A DNA stretch of 64,000 nt from Setophaga petechia. Taxonomy: Eukaryota > Chordata > Aves > Passeriformes > Parulidae. Where the stretch lies: positions 3,677,001 to 3,741,000 of the forward strand of contig JANCRA010000014.1 in assembly GCA_024362935.1 (NCBI GenBank). Reading direction: 5' to 3'. Shown here in pieces: positions 42,495 to 55,664 of this stretch; position 1 is the first letter of the stretch, and every line of letters begins with the position of its first letter. Below the pieces are notes generated by a model, which searched no databases, was not told the origin of the DNA, and saw only the letters and a list, made by a program, of their open reading frames with translations. A program made the position numbers and the translations under genes.

Positions 42495-45400
42495 TCAAAG
42501 GAACTGCACAGTTTTATAGAGTGATACAATAGGGTCTATTCAATTGGCTAACTAACAAAAACATCTCCTCACACGCTGTCCTTGAGAGGAGCAGAAAGAG
42601 GAAGCAGAAAAACACCACTTGCAAATTGTTTATACTCAACAAGTTATCACATCTTTCCAGCTCGCAAGCTGTGAGTGACAAACCCTTGCTGTTTCTCTCT
42701 CTCTGTCCCATGGCATCCACACTTCTGCTCCCTCAAACCCAGCTCTTCTCAGTCTTTCTCACCTGTCCAGCTTCTCCCCTGGCTTAAATTTATGTCACAG
42801 CCCTGAGAGTGGTGAAAAAGCAGTTTCCCCTGGCAGCCAGCACCTTCCTGGGCTGCAGGAGCAGAGGTCTTGCTGTCACTCTCAGTTGAGGGCTTCTTTC
42901 TTAACTGTGAAACAAGTGACCTTGCTCTGACCTGCTAAAAAAGCTTTTGCTTTTCTACTTTACCTGGTCATCCTGCAGCTTTCTAACCCTCCGTGCTTTA
43001 TGGGGTATTAAAAGGAAATCTGCTTTTGACACTGCATTTGGAATTTTAAGATCTTTTTGCTGGTAATAAATCAAGGACCTGATCTAAAAGCCAGTGATGT
43101 CAAAAGGAAGAATCCCATTTTTCCATTTCAGTGGGCTTTAGATCATAATTTTGGTTTCCCAGCAGGTTTTCAATCCTTTCCCTGTGCACTTTTGTCACAG
43201 TTCTGCATCACTGAGGGACTTGCATTCTGAGGAAAGAACATTATCAACATTATCACAATCAGAAGTAAAACTCTGTTGTTTTCTTTCTTCCAAGAGTTGA
43301 AATTTCCTGAGAAATACAACTGAGAGGCATTATTTCAGATTCCCTTCCTCTTTTATTCCAAATGACAGTTAAGATATTAAATAACACCAAGCTGCAGGCT
43401 CTTCTCAGAAGATCAAAGACAATTGCTTTCATTGGTTGAGTTCAAAGTGTTTTAATTTTGCACAAACCTTTACCTGCAAAAAAAACAAAAAACAAAAAAA
43501 CAACCAAAAAACAAAAAACAAACCAAGGTTTAATTTTTTCACCAGGGTGATGTCAGGTTTTCTAATAATGTTCCTTTAACTGATGTAGTTTGTTCTTCAT
43601 TTTAAAAGTGCCCTGATTTGGGAGCTTCTGCTCCTGTAATTCCTTTTAGGCTGAGCTGCTAACAATGTCTTGTTTTGACAATTTGTTGTTTGCTATTTAT
43701 TTCACAGTGGACTTGGAATTACAGAAATGACTTGAAAAACCAAGCTGAAGTTATTCTCTGATCATGATTTCTGTTTGAAGTTTAGGTCAAATTAAATTTA
43801 ACACCACTGTGATTTATTTCTGGATGCTTTTGTGCCAGATGTGCTCATATTATTTCTACTAAATTATTTGGTAATTAAAAATATACCTACTTTTAATAAA
43901 TGAAAATATTAAGGGTAACTTTTCTTCGTGGTCAGAAATGACTTGATAAATGTATAAATATTATTAATTTTTGCCTCAAAACTGACTAATGAAAAAGAAA
44001 TGCAATCTACAGAAGAGCTGTTGATTTCATAATTGTGAAATAAAAAAGTTACACAGGAAAAATGTTGATTCTTTTAGGCAAAACTTTAAAGAGGAGAAAG
44101 AGAAGAAAAAAATCCCTCCTACTCCTTTCCCTGCAGCCTTTTAGAAAGAAATGTTTGCTTTAAAGTTGTTTGTTTATAATTTAAGTTTCCATGATCAGAT
44201 TTGCTCCTTGAACACACCTGGGTGTGCCTGGCCAAGCAAGAACATTTCCAATAAGTCAAATATGCCCCAAAGATCTGCCTGTGAGAGAAGCCCTTGGCTC
44301 AAGTATTCCAACCAAGATTTTCAATTTCAGTGCTCATTCACAGGAGATTTGGGATGGAACATTAAATAGGGGGCTGAGGGGGCATAAGACAACACTTACA
44401 AACAAGTAAAATCAAAAATCCTAAAAGCACAAGGCGGAATCAAGAAGCTCTTGTGAGAGGTGCCTTTTAAGAGAAATATTCTGCAGAAAACACATGAAAC
44501 TGATGTTTGCTTAGGCAAACTTTCAGATGCACAAAATAGAAACACTTTGGCAACATCCCAGGCCTGCTGTAAATATTTTTTTCACCCACAGGAAGGGAAC
44601 TTGACCCTTGAAATCCTGATGGTGCTGCCTCATGGTAGAAATATTGTTCCTTCTCCCTAATAAACCCAGCTCTGACTGGTCCTTCACAACCACTTCTCTA
44701 TTTCACAGAGGTGTTGGTGGCCTGGGCTGCTCCAGAAACTCTATCAAGGGCAGGAAGCAGCACCTTGGTCCTCCCCAAACCATAAAAAGCTGAGAATTTA
44801 CTTCCTTCAGCAGCTCCTGCGGGTCATTAATGCTGAAATGCATTCCAAACCATTAGTCCACAGGAGGAGACCTCCATTTCTGGGAAGCTCCATTAAAAAA
44901 AAATAATAAAAAGTGATAGTTTTGTGATGGCTCTCCAGGTTAATTGGCTGATGTGGGAAAGGATGTGCCATCAAACCACATCACAGCACGATGATTTCTT
45001 AATTAAACAATAAATTAACAGTGTGGGGATCAATACTCAATTCCATTTGAAAATGCCAGATGGGTCCAAATTTGGAAAAGGTCACCCACGTTGTAGATTA
45101 GCTCTCCTGAAATAGCCAGCAAGGGAAGATGCAGTGTAGCCTCTTAATTTGGATCACATGTTGAAAAATGTGAGTAATTACTTATTTTCAGCGTGAGGAA
45201 ATTAATACAAAGATTATTGAAAGGCTGCAAATTTCACAACAGCTTGAAAAATGGGAACTGAGTGGTGCAAGACTGATGCTAAATTTCAAGGGAAAATTTA
45301 AAGCTGGCTGGGCAGAGGTGGGAGAGGAGTGAGGCCTAGTTTGCTAAGCGGCCTAGTTTCTAAACAATAGCTTCTTCATAGAAGTCAAAGCACAAAAGTC

Positions 45401-46235
45401 TATTCAAAACTTCAACCTTCTAAAGATATACATTAAGAAAACTTGTTACCACTTAAGGCAGCACCTAACATAGGCCTATTGTTCTATTCTCAAGCTTTCT
45501 CACATTTGCATTACTAATATTTCTGCTGCTTTAGCATCTAACTATCTTACTGTCTGAGGCCTGATTTCTTAAAACTTTTCTTTCTTAAAACCTTCTGGTT
45601 TTTAGGATTCCTACACTTTTTGTTCTCATCCCCTTTAGAACCATCCATGCAATTTCAAGCTCTGCAGAATTTCTTCTTCCCAGAATGAACAGCCAAAAGC
45701 CAAGCTTGTCTATGTAAGCCAAAGAATAACTGTGCAGGAAAATGGCAGGGAGGAGGCAGAGTGAAATTCTAAATAAACATCACCCACAGGCTCACAAGTG
45801 ATCAGCTCTCTGATTTTTATAAATATGGAGATGGAGAATGCAATTCTCTGTCTGATACATTTTATTTTACCACGTACATCAAATTACAAGGGAAACCCAG
45901 AACATCCACCCCGAGTTCCCAAGGCTGGATTCCAGTTCCTTGGAAGAGAGGGAGGTTCTTGTATCAGATATTTCTGAGCTTAACTCAGGGCTCTTCTCCC
46001 TATTTATCACATTAAAAGATTCATTTCTCTAACATATATCACTAAAATTAGGCAGCACTAATCTCTCTGCCTTTCCCCACACTCCCAACTTTTCCCTGCC
46101 AAGGTCTCATACTCCTTAAGCCTCATGGATTATAGAGGAGAAAGAGAACTTTTCATGCCTCTGAAAAGTTCCTGAGCTGAACTGACAGAAGAAGAGATCT
46201 CTAATTATTTTAAGCAGCTGCATTAATTAATGGGA
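42495..46235. other. Intergenic, mostly AT-rich
   Basis: Includes an A/C-rich simple tract at 43478-43523 (AAAAAACAAAAAACAAAAAA). A 45330-45740 stretch looks like old mobile-element sequence, but I could not assign it. 45010-45250 is low-repeat. No exon supported. Confidence 0.35.
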
Positions 46236-46238
46236 CCC

Positions 46239-46795
46239 TGTGGCATTCACATTCTCTGAAAAAATCCCTTTGCCCAGGATTTTTCTCCTGGGAAGCTGAG
46301 AAGCCTCAGAGAAAAAGGAAACCAAAAATTATCTGATTTGCTTCTCCTGTGTTTTGCTGCTTTGGAATGTGGTTGGAGACTGTTTATCCAACAGGTGGTT
46401 GTTTGTTTTCATGTGAATTGTTTTTACTTAATGGCCAATCACCATCAGCTGTGTCAGGACTCTGGAAGTTTTTAGAAAGTATCTTGTTAAACCTTCTGTA
46501 AGATCCTTCCAATATGATATAATATAATGTAATGTAATATAATATAATATAATATAATATAATATAATAATATATAATATAATAATATATAATATAATAT
46601 AATATAATTATTATAATATAATACAATATAATATTATATAATATAATAATATATAATATAATATAATATAATATAATATAATAATACATAATATAATAAT
46701 ACATAATATAAAATATATTATGATATAAGCCTTCTAATAACATGGAGTCAAATTCTCAATTCCTCCTTCATCCTGGGGACCTTGAAAATACCACT
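46239..46795 (+). mobile_element. LTR, family A', with AT-repeat expansion
   Basis: Starts TGTGGCATTCACATTCTCTG and carries CCTGGGAAGCTGAGAAGCCT and AATGGCCAATCACCATCAGC. It then expands at the usual AT-rich site into about 215 bp of TATAATATAATA, ending with CTTCTAATAACATGGAGTCA. The right boundary near ACCACTA is approximate and no clean target duplication was seen. Confidence 0.8.
46516..46730. repeat. (ATAAT)n array inside a family A' LTR
   Basis: About 215 bp of ATAAT and ATAATATAATAATAT words, placed where other copies have only TTTAATATAATATATATCAT. Expansion of an LTR-borne seed. Confidence 0.92.
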
Positions 46796-46799
46796 AAGA

Positions 46800-49710
46800 G
46801 GTTACAGCAAGTTACTTTCCCACTATTACTAATTTTTTTCTACTATTACTGACACCTTTTTGGCTTAAAATGAAAATAGCCAATACTAAGAGGTGCAATT
46901 CAGCCAGGGGGGAGTACCAGGAGGCACCACAGCCTTTGATTGTTTTCATTTTAGCCCCCTCAGAAAGCTCTATAATTGTTCAAGACAAGGGAGTTTCTCT
47001 GCTGCTCCAATTTTCTGCTTGGAAGAGATGGGTTCTAGGTGATATCAGCAGCATCTGGTTTTTCTAAATCCTAAATCTGTGAGTGTATATATATTTATAT
47101 CTATATAATTATCAGTATGTTAAATTAGGGAAGACTTTCTGCTGAAACTGTGGAATTTCTGCCCTGCCACACTCTGACTGCTATTACAGTAATGCCATTA
47201 TATCTATTGGCCTTTTATCCTTTTTTCCTCTTAAAATGGATCCATTTTAAAATCCATTTCATGACACACCACTCTAATGTGTCATTTCTACCCTTCCCAC
47301 TTGAGTTTCAGGCTTTGTCCAAAACTCCAAAACTGCACCATAATCTGTTCAACCCTGGAGCAAAGCAAAATAATCCCATTTCCCTTACACAGGAGCAACC
47401 CATTTAACTGTGAAATGTAAATAATTCTCAGTGTTGGAGAAATAGGAGAGAAATTTCCTCACACAAATTTTCTTATTTAACAACTTACAAAAGAGAGTTG
47501 TCCCCAGTGCCACCGAGCACTAAAATTTCTGGCTGCAGCTCAGCAGGAGGGACAGCACACACTTAAATCCTGCTGATCAATATGGGACCTATGTGCTTTG
47601 TCACACCAAGATCTATGCAAATATAAATAATTTATTGCTACCTCCCCATGCTCCACATAAAAGAAAATGCAATTCCAACCTACAGACAAGCACAAAAGAG
47701 CTACACAGCCCTGGAATAGGTGTGAGATTATTCACATGAGACAATATTTTGTGGCTTGGTGTGGGTTTATTTTGTGCTGTGGCAACTGCAGGGCATCACA
47801 GAGAAACAAATATTCTTAGAGCTTTGTCTCCTTTATCCTTGGGGAGCAATGGGGGCCTCAAATGATCTCAATTAAACCAACACCAGCTCAGGAAAACCCA
47901 AATTAATGCAGGCTGTCAGTGGAGATGGCATTAAGTCATTCACAGGTAATGCATTAATAAAACTCACAGGTCATAATTATTAAAATTTCAGAACAATTTT
48001 TACCAAAAAATTTGCTATATTCATTCTTAAACCTCACTTTTAACTGCAGGTAGAAAATCAAGCTGAAAAAATCAAGAAAATCAGTTCAAGATGATTCCAG
48101 CATGGCCTGAGGAGCCCCTCAAGTGCAAAGGTGCTGATAAAAGCAATGTTGGTGTTATCCTGCAAACCCCACAGAGCACTTTGGGCAGCATTTGTTTACC
48201 CACAAGATATTTTTGCTTTCAATCCCAATCCTTCTTCCCTGTCACAGGCACTGAGCTGAGATCATTGTCCAGAAATATCAGATTTATCCCCACCTTATTT
48301 ATCCAGTTCTGTGTTATGTTTGTAATACAGGCAGAAAATGCCTTTACTATAAAGCAACTTGAATGTTCTTTAAAATCTTTAAAATCAAGTCAGACTATTG
48401 GCTGGAAAGGTTTCATTATTGCTGCTTCTCAGAGAAATACTGCAACACTTTTATTGCTTTTCCAACAGCTGAGGAAGATCCTGCCCCCTCTGCACTTCCT
48501 GGTGTGTGGATTTTCAGATTTTATGAGGCATTTCATGATGTGAATTATGGGGGTTAGGTGTGACCTTGCTGCAATTTAAATTGACCAGTCATGGGTCAAC
48601 ATTTGCAAAAAAATGCTGAGCATCTGAAGTTTATATAAATTTTTGAAGCGAGTTATAAAATAATAAAATTAGTCAAGAACAGCTGCATTTTTTAATTCCG
48701 CTTGAAAGAAAGATGAAGTGGGAAATATATCAGGATTGATGCAGCTGAACCTAATAAAATTTTAATTTTTTCTCTCTACTTGCATCACCTTTTGTTTAAC
48801 TTTGAATCAATTGCTAAGTTCATGCAAAATACCTGCTCTGAAAGTGCTCAAAGATTATTAAAGGAGGGGAAAAACAGAAAATTGGGAACTGTTCTGTAGA
48901 ATACACCCCAAACCAATGTCAATTTATTATCAAAAGTCAAGTATGGTCCAGAAGTTGTTCTGGCTGACCTCTGACATTTTTTATTAATTCCATTAATTCA
49001 TTTATTTCTCCACCTGTATGAGAGGCTGGATCTGCCACATCTTTAAAATGGGGGTTACTCCAATGAAATGTTCCAAGAACCTTTCAAAAAATGAATTTTC
49101 CTTCCACTGATCCCACTCACAGCTCTTTTATCAGTTCCTGCTCTGGAGCAGAAAACACCTTCCTTGACAGAATGAAGGAATTAATTATTTTCTTTTTCAA
49201 TACACCCTCATTAATTGATTCAGCAGGATCTGTTGGACAACATCCATGATATAAATTGCTAAACCTGCATCAGTGGCCACCCTGCCACCAATAAAACCCT
49301 GGCTGAAGCAATCAGTGCTCCCAAACTCATTACAGAACCCAGAGCAGGTAAACTCTCCACAGAGCCATCAGCCACACAAGTTCATCCCCCAAAAAAAAAA
49401 GAGTTTTCCCTCCTTATTCCTTCTGGCAAAGATGGGATGTGATCCTGACGTCCAAAAAAGAAATCCTCAGGACAGGAAAAGCCAAATGTTACCCTGAGTG
49501 CTCCTTGATTTCCATCTTAGATAAGTAAAAAACCTACAGAGACATTTATCACATTGAACTATCACCCAGGGCAGCTTTAATAGCAAAGGGAATTATTCTC
49601 ACTGCACATGACATCATTATTCTCCTGGGTTTTCTGAGTGTTGAGGTGAAGCACAAAGCCAGGGCAGGTTTAGTCTCTGATCTCAGTCTAATTTGTCTCT
49701 GATTTCTGTC
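46800..49710. other. Intergenic, low-repeat AT-rich
   Basis: No exon or element supported. The open frame at 48091-48543 (150 codons) has no recognisable domain and lacks coding-like composition. Confidence 0.35.
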
Positions 49711-49716
49711 CAATCC

Positions 49717-50039
49717 TGTGGACAGTTTTTATTGAGACATAGTTGATGGGAAAAGAGATGTGAGAAAATACATCTGAGAAAGCAACAGCTGCCTAATTCA
49801 AGGACAGTTTCTCTGAGCAAGAAGCTGTTCAAGAAAATATGTGATAACAGGAAGTAAAAAAGAAGCCACAAACATCCTGAGAAAGGTGGGACTGACTTTT
49901 TATAGCTGACCAATAGTGAGCTCTACTTTTGCAATATGTATGAGCCTCATTACTGTGATTATAAAAGTGCCTGTTAATCAATAAATCTGAGACTTGTTGG
50001 TCATCAGCAGATGAGCAATGTCTCCAGTCTGCCTCGTCA
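49717..50039 (+). mobile_element. Solo LTR, family D copy 2, with perfect 6-bp TSD
   Basis: 323 bp, TGTGGACAGTTTTTATTGAG ... TGCCTCGTCA. Flanked by CAATCC at 49711-49716 and 50040-50045. Nearly collinear with copy 1 at 34.6 kb. The same TATA-like ATTATAAAAGTG and AATCAATAAATC signals are present. Confidence 0.93.
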
Positions 50040-50056
50040 CAATCCCTGCCCCAGAC

Positions 50057-50350
50057 TGTCACCCTGGTTTTTTAAGATTCTCAAGGCCTTCTGATGTTGA
50101 CATTCTTCTAAGGAACTTTATCACGCACTTTCTTGTAAATCACTTGTTGTTCACATTCCTTTGATGGAGGAGGAGAGAATTGATGGACTGTTGTTGTAGC
50201 CAGTGTCATTGGAGAGGTGTCACTGTCACCCTCCAATCCTCTGGCACCTTTGTAAAACTATAAACATAGGAGTCAGAAAATCAACCTTCCCTTTTTTCCT
50301 TCACCTTGAAAGAAGTGTGTGCTCGTGTTCCTTTGTGTCTGATAACGACA
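50057..50350 (+). mobile_element. Solo LTR, family C copy 2, with perfect 6-bp TSD
   Basis: 294 bp, TGTCACCCTGG ... GATAACGACA. Flanked by CCAGAC at 50051-50056 and 50351-50356. It lies only 17 bp after the family D LTR, in the same orientation. Confidence 0.93.
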
Positions 50351-50527
50351 CCAGACAATCCCAGCCCTTCCTGGCTCACTCCACTCTCTACTGTCCCTCT
50401 GTCAAATTCAGCTTTCTGAGGTTTTCATGCAACACCAAATCAAAAAATGTGATGAACCTTTCATTTCTAAAAGCCTCAGGTATTTGTTCTCAGTACAGCG
50501 GGTGTTGAGGAAGGATCTTCACAGGAG

Positions 50528-50640
50528 ACAGAATATTTATAAAGCACTGCAATAATATTTATAAAACACAGAATATTTATAAAGCACTGCAATAATATTT
50601 ATAAAACACAGAATATTTGTAAAGCACTGCAATAATACAG
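50528..50640. repeat. 40-bp tandem repeat, about 2.8 copies
   Basis: Unit ACAGAATATTTATAAAGCAC followed by TGCAATAATATTTATAAAAC. Copies are nearly identical. Confidence 0.9.
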
Positions 50641-50644
50641 AAAA

Positions 50645-53600
50645 TCAGATTTCCAAAATGCTGTTGACAGTGATATTTCCAGTATTGCAGGAAGCCAAAA
50701 CTTCCAGGATTATGCTCAGATCACCAAACAATATCTTTGCATGAAAAGTGAAATAATTCAGAATTAAAGAATGAATTAATTAATGCTTCAATGCTATGTA
50801 TTAACAACATGTCTGTGATTGGCACTGAGGTGATTTTTTTTACAGCTGTTGCTTTTACCAGGAAAATTATTCAAATACTCCTCAAAAAAATGTCCCACAA
50901 GAGGCAAACCCTGTAAATAAATAAATACTGCTTCTCCAGGTGATGCAGCAAATTAATGCTCAAAGCTCTGTGATGCCACCATCAGTACAGAAGGTTTTCC
51001 TCTGAACTTCATTTCAATGTGCGTAGCAGAAGGTTAACTACAGAAAAATGCCTGCTTAAAATAAAAAGCAATTATTAGGGCAACAGCACAGATCTGTAGG
51101 TTGTTTCTACTTAAATAAAATGGTGAGGATTTTTTTTTATTAAAGTCTAAAAGCCCTGGAAAACCCTGGGGAGCCAAATGCAGGAAATGCTTGATCATTT
51201 TTCAATCCAGAACTTGTTTAATCTGATTATTACACTAAATCCCAGCGGGTGGGCAGGCACTGAGCAACCTTGAGCAAGATTGTGAAATTACCTCTGAACT
51301 TTCTAATCACCTAAAAAGGAAAGAAAAATGCTGCAGCCCCAGGTTCCCCCGTTAGCAGGGAGGGTTTTCCTGGGGAAGGATTTCTGTGCTTTCAGCAGAG
51401 CAGCCACAGCCTGGCTCTGCCACTGATTTGCCTCTCACAATCTCATTTTTTGGGCTCCCCAAGCAGTGAGGGAGGAAGGTTTTTATCAAATACCCTCCAG
51501 GAGGATGTTTAGGCTGGGCAGTTCTGCCTTGAGCCTGCAGGGATGTGGAGTTCAGACATGGATTTATTTATTTATCCCCAGCTCTGAGCCTTGGCCACGT
51601 TTGCTGCTTCTCAGGGCAGGTTAGCTCTTATCCCTGCAGCACCCACAGAGAGGTTTAGGGGCAGATAAAAGTGAGTAAATGGGCACTCACCAGCCTCTAC
51701 GAGTCTGTAGGGCTGATCTAGTGTGTCACATTTGGGAGTTTTGCCAAATAAATACAAAAGGGGTCAGAGCAGGGAATTCACCACTGAGCTCTTCAGCTGC
51801 TGTGAACAAACAGCCTGGAAAAGTGACTGATATGCAACTGATCCAGGATTAAAAACATTCCTTTGTCTTCTTCATTATAATTCTGGGGTGAAAAAACTCC
51901 AAAAAATTCCTAAGTCAAGCCTTTGTCCATACTGAGTTTCCAAGAACTGATCTAAGTGCTGACTATCAGATTTGATATTGATTTAATGCAATAACCTCCA
52001 TTTCATTCAAAAAACATGGTAGAACCAGTCCCTTCACAGCTGTGAAACAATAAATAAAGGATAATAAAGAGAGAGGAAAGTCTCTGCCTTGGTTCCTGTC
52101 TGTGAAAATAACTTGGGATTGAGCACCCTCTGAATGATAACTTGCTCCAGGCAAAAATCCAAACCAAATAAATACAGGTGGGATGTTGTCTACAGGGTGG
52201 GCATTTAAAGCAACTCATTAATCTGGGGATCAGCCCAGGCATTAATTGTAAATGGCACAGAAGAAACATCATGAAACAAAGGGAAATATGTGAGGAGTAA
52301 ATCTGTGATGAGAGCAGCCCTGAAAGCAGCTCAGTGAGGCTGGAGGCTGATGGAAGTCACTCCTCACTTGGGGAAAAGGCAACTTTTCACTTTAAAAAGC
52401 CAAGATGCTCCTCTGAGATAAGAAAACAGCTTTCTTATTCCCCTTACGAGGCATTGAATGGGGTCTCTGAAGTGCTCTGAGTTCAGTGAGCTGCACTTTA
52501 TCTCCCCAAACACTGTGCAAATTTCTTTTTAAAACTCTCTCAGAAGTTTATTTGATAAAACAGAAAATAGCAGCCACTTGCACTATGACACAGATATTTC
52601 CATCCTTGGTGGAAGACCTGTGGAGGCTGATGAGCAAGCCCTTGTTTTCACTGTGTACACTTCCTTATTTTGCTTTTTTGTTTATTTATTTGTATATCCT
52701 CCAAAAGCAAAAAGAATATGTTGGAGTTGATGATCTTGGAGGTAATTTCAAGCACTAATTATTCTGTGGCTATGTGTCTTAAATAAACATTAGGAATATT
52801 TTATCTGCATCAGTTAATTCTTCTCAAATTTACCTGTTGCAGTGACTTTACAGAGCTTAACTTAAAATACACTTTGGTGCTATTTCATTTTTTATAACAT
52901 CCTCACCAGCCTTTCTGAATTTAAGTCAAGCTCCTCAAAAAGTGGCAAAGCTTTGCACTCCTTTTAAGAGACCTCACAAACCAAATCACATCACAGGAAG
53001 AAGTGCTGCATTGGTGGAGAATTGGGAAAAAAGGATTTTTGTGTTCAGGTGATGGAGTCAAATATTTCACTGTGTTTGGAAATAAACTGATAGTGAGGCA
53101 TCACATCACTCAGCTGCTGAATGATAATGCCAGAAGAAAGTGGTTACAAATGAGTCCTGCAGCTCTGAATCAGCAGCAGGAGAAGCACTAACCTGGCAAT
53201 GAACTCTGGTATTTAGGGGAAATTGTTTGGTGAAAAAAATCAAAGTGTATTTGCATCGATCTGGGGCCGTGTGGGGAACACAATTCATTCCAGGAGATAA
53301 CAGCAAAAAGTTGCAAAGGAGAATTTTAGTCTGCTCCAGTGGAAAAAGAACAAATAACTATAAATAGTCGAGTAGTGTAGGAAGCAATTTGCAAATGTCT
53401 TTATGATAAAATGTTGCAAATTAATTCTTTCTATACTTACTTTTGTAATGTCTGTTTAAATATTTTCTAATAGATACTGGTTTGACTGAAAACATTTATG
53501 AACCCTGAAGCTGAAAGAACAGTATTTAATTTAAATACATTTTCAAAATGAGCTTTTTAACTTTCAGTTTTCTTTGAAAAGACTCAGTAAGTCAAAATGT

Positions 53601-54150
53601 TAAATGAAGACCTTTTGAACTCAGTTACCAATCACACAGAAATGTCTGGATTTGGCCAGAATTCATACTTTGGGATTTATCTACAAATGTTGTCAATTAA
53701 TGAGAAATATCAATTAACACTTTCACATTTCCCCCTCCTCATGGATGAGAACATGGCAGACTTGAGAGATAAATTACTAAATTCATAATTATTTTATTAA
53801 GCATGATGATCTTTACTCATCTTGCTCTAAAACAGGTACAGTCCTCAAGGTCTTTAAACAGAAAACATTGCATAAACCTCTCAGTGACTGGAAAAAAACC
53901 CCTTTGAGCAGCAGGAACAGAGCCAAGGAGACAATTTATGGAATTACAGCAGCTTGACCTGGAATGACCACAGTGCTCCCACAGATGGGAATCATTCCTA
54001 ATTCCAAGGCAGCACTGAGGTTCCCACAATCCATTTCCCTGCTGCACAAACCAGGACAATCTCTGGCCCCTCACACAGAGGGTTCAAAACACCAGGGGAA
54101 AACTGCAGATTTGGGTGTCCTGGGGAGAAATCACTCCCAAAGCTCGACCC
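50645..54150. other. Intergenic, mostly low-repeat AT-rich
   Basis: No exon or mobile element supported. Short open frames (up to 138 codons at the right edge, overlapping an LTR) are not convincing. Confidence 0.35.
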
Positions 54151-54154
54151 AGCA

Positions 54155-54843
54155 CGTGGCGTTCACATTCTCTGAAAAATCCCTTTGCCCAGGATTTCTC
54201 TCCTGGGAAGCTGAGAAACCTCAGAGAAAAGGAAAACAATTCTTATCTCATTTGCTTCTCCTGTGTTTTGCCCCTTTGGAATGTGTTTGGAGATTGTTTA
54301 CCCACGTGTGGTTGTTCCATTGGACACTATACTATAGTAAAGAATACAGAAAGGATACTTTCACAATGTTAAAAAGATAATAATGAAAACTTGTGACTCG
54401 TTTTTGAGTTTTTTTGTCAACCAGAGCCTCGACACAACTTGGGCCCAGTTGGCCAAAGAGTCAAAACAGCTCCCAGCAGAATGCAATGGAACAATCACCT
54501 GTGGGTAAACAATCTTTAATATAATATAGTATATTATATATACTAATTATACTAATATATAATAATTATACTAATTATACTAATATATTAACTAATTATA
54601 CTAATATATTTTAATAATAATAAACTATTAACTGATAACTGATAACTGTTTATTAACTAATAATAATAAACTATTAACTATTAATAATAAACTATGAACT
54701 AATTATACTAATATATTAACTAATTATACTAATATATAATATAGTGATCTTTAATATAATATAGTATTATAAAGTAATAAATTAGCCTTCTGAGCACATG
54801 GAGTCAGATTGATCAATCCTGGGGCATTCCCACAAATACAACA
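54155..54843 (+). mobile_element. LTR, family A', rearranged by an internal inversion
   Basis: Ends are collinear with the family (GTGGCGTTCACATTC ... AAATACAACA), with a 6-bp duplication CCAGCA at 54149-54154 and 54844-54849. The middle, about 54321-54516, reads in reverse: ACACTATACTATAGTAAAGA through AACTTGGGCCCAGTTGGCC to ACCTGTGGGTAAACAATCT. This is followed by an AT-rich expansion and the normal 3' end. The phrase GTTTACCCACGTGTGGTTGT occurs again inverted, so the element can fold back. Confidence 0.85.
54517..54775. repeat. AT-only expansion in family A' LTR
   Basis: ACTAATTATACTAATATATT and AATAATAAACTATTAACTG words repeated at several scales, at the site of the family's AT-rich poly(A) region. 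Confidence 0.9.
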
Positions 54844-55127
54844 CCAGCACAGCCTGCTCTGGGTGTGTCTCAGCTCCTGACTCCCAGCCTCAAAATCCAG
54901 CTTTATTTGCAAAGGCTGAGGAGCTGCTGAGCAATCTAAAATTGGGAGGCAGGAATTCCTTCTGCCTTGTGTTCCTCACTTTGGGGTTTGCTGCTACTCT
55001 CCAGAAGGATTGCACTTTATTTATTATTTTAGCCAATCATGAAGCCCTCTGGTGTCAGCACCAACCAAGGGTTTCTCCAGAAGCTTGGTGGAATATTTCA
55101 GCACATCAGCATCCTGCTGTTTCAGCT

Positions 55128-55660
55128 GATAATGATAATAATGCTAATAACAATATTAATGATTATAATGATAATGATGATAATGATAATAATAATAATA
55201 ATGTATATAATATATAATATAAAATTATATATTCTAGATAATATATTTTATATATTATTACATATAATACATTATACATAACACAACATTATATTATATA
55301 TTATATATTATATATTATATATTATATATTATATATTATATATTATATATTATAGTTTATATATTATATATTATATATTATATATTATATATTATATATT
55401 ATATATTATATATTATATGTTATATTTTATATATTATATATTATATGTTATATGTTATATGTTATATGTTATATGTTATATGCTATACATCATATATTAT
55501 ATATTAATTATGTATTATATATTTTATATTATATAATGATACGCTATCTATAATATATAATTATATATTACATATAACTATATATAATTTATATAAATAA
55601 ATTATACTATTATAAATTATATCATATTATATATTAATATTAATAATGATATTAATATTC
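55128..55660. repeat. AT-rich compound microsatellite, about 530 bp
   Basis: Begins with GATAATGATAATAATAATAA, then ATATTATAT palindromic words for over 300 bp (including TTATATGTTATATG variants). Both strands can form extended hairpins. Confidence 0.95.
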
Positions 55661-55664
55661 CCTA

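Noticed and set aside
48091..48543. 150-codon ORF as a possible gene
   Set aside because: No recognisable domain, Kozak or splice context; composition matches the AT-rich flanks.
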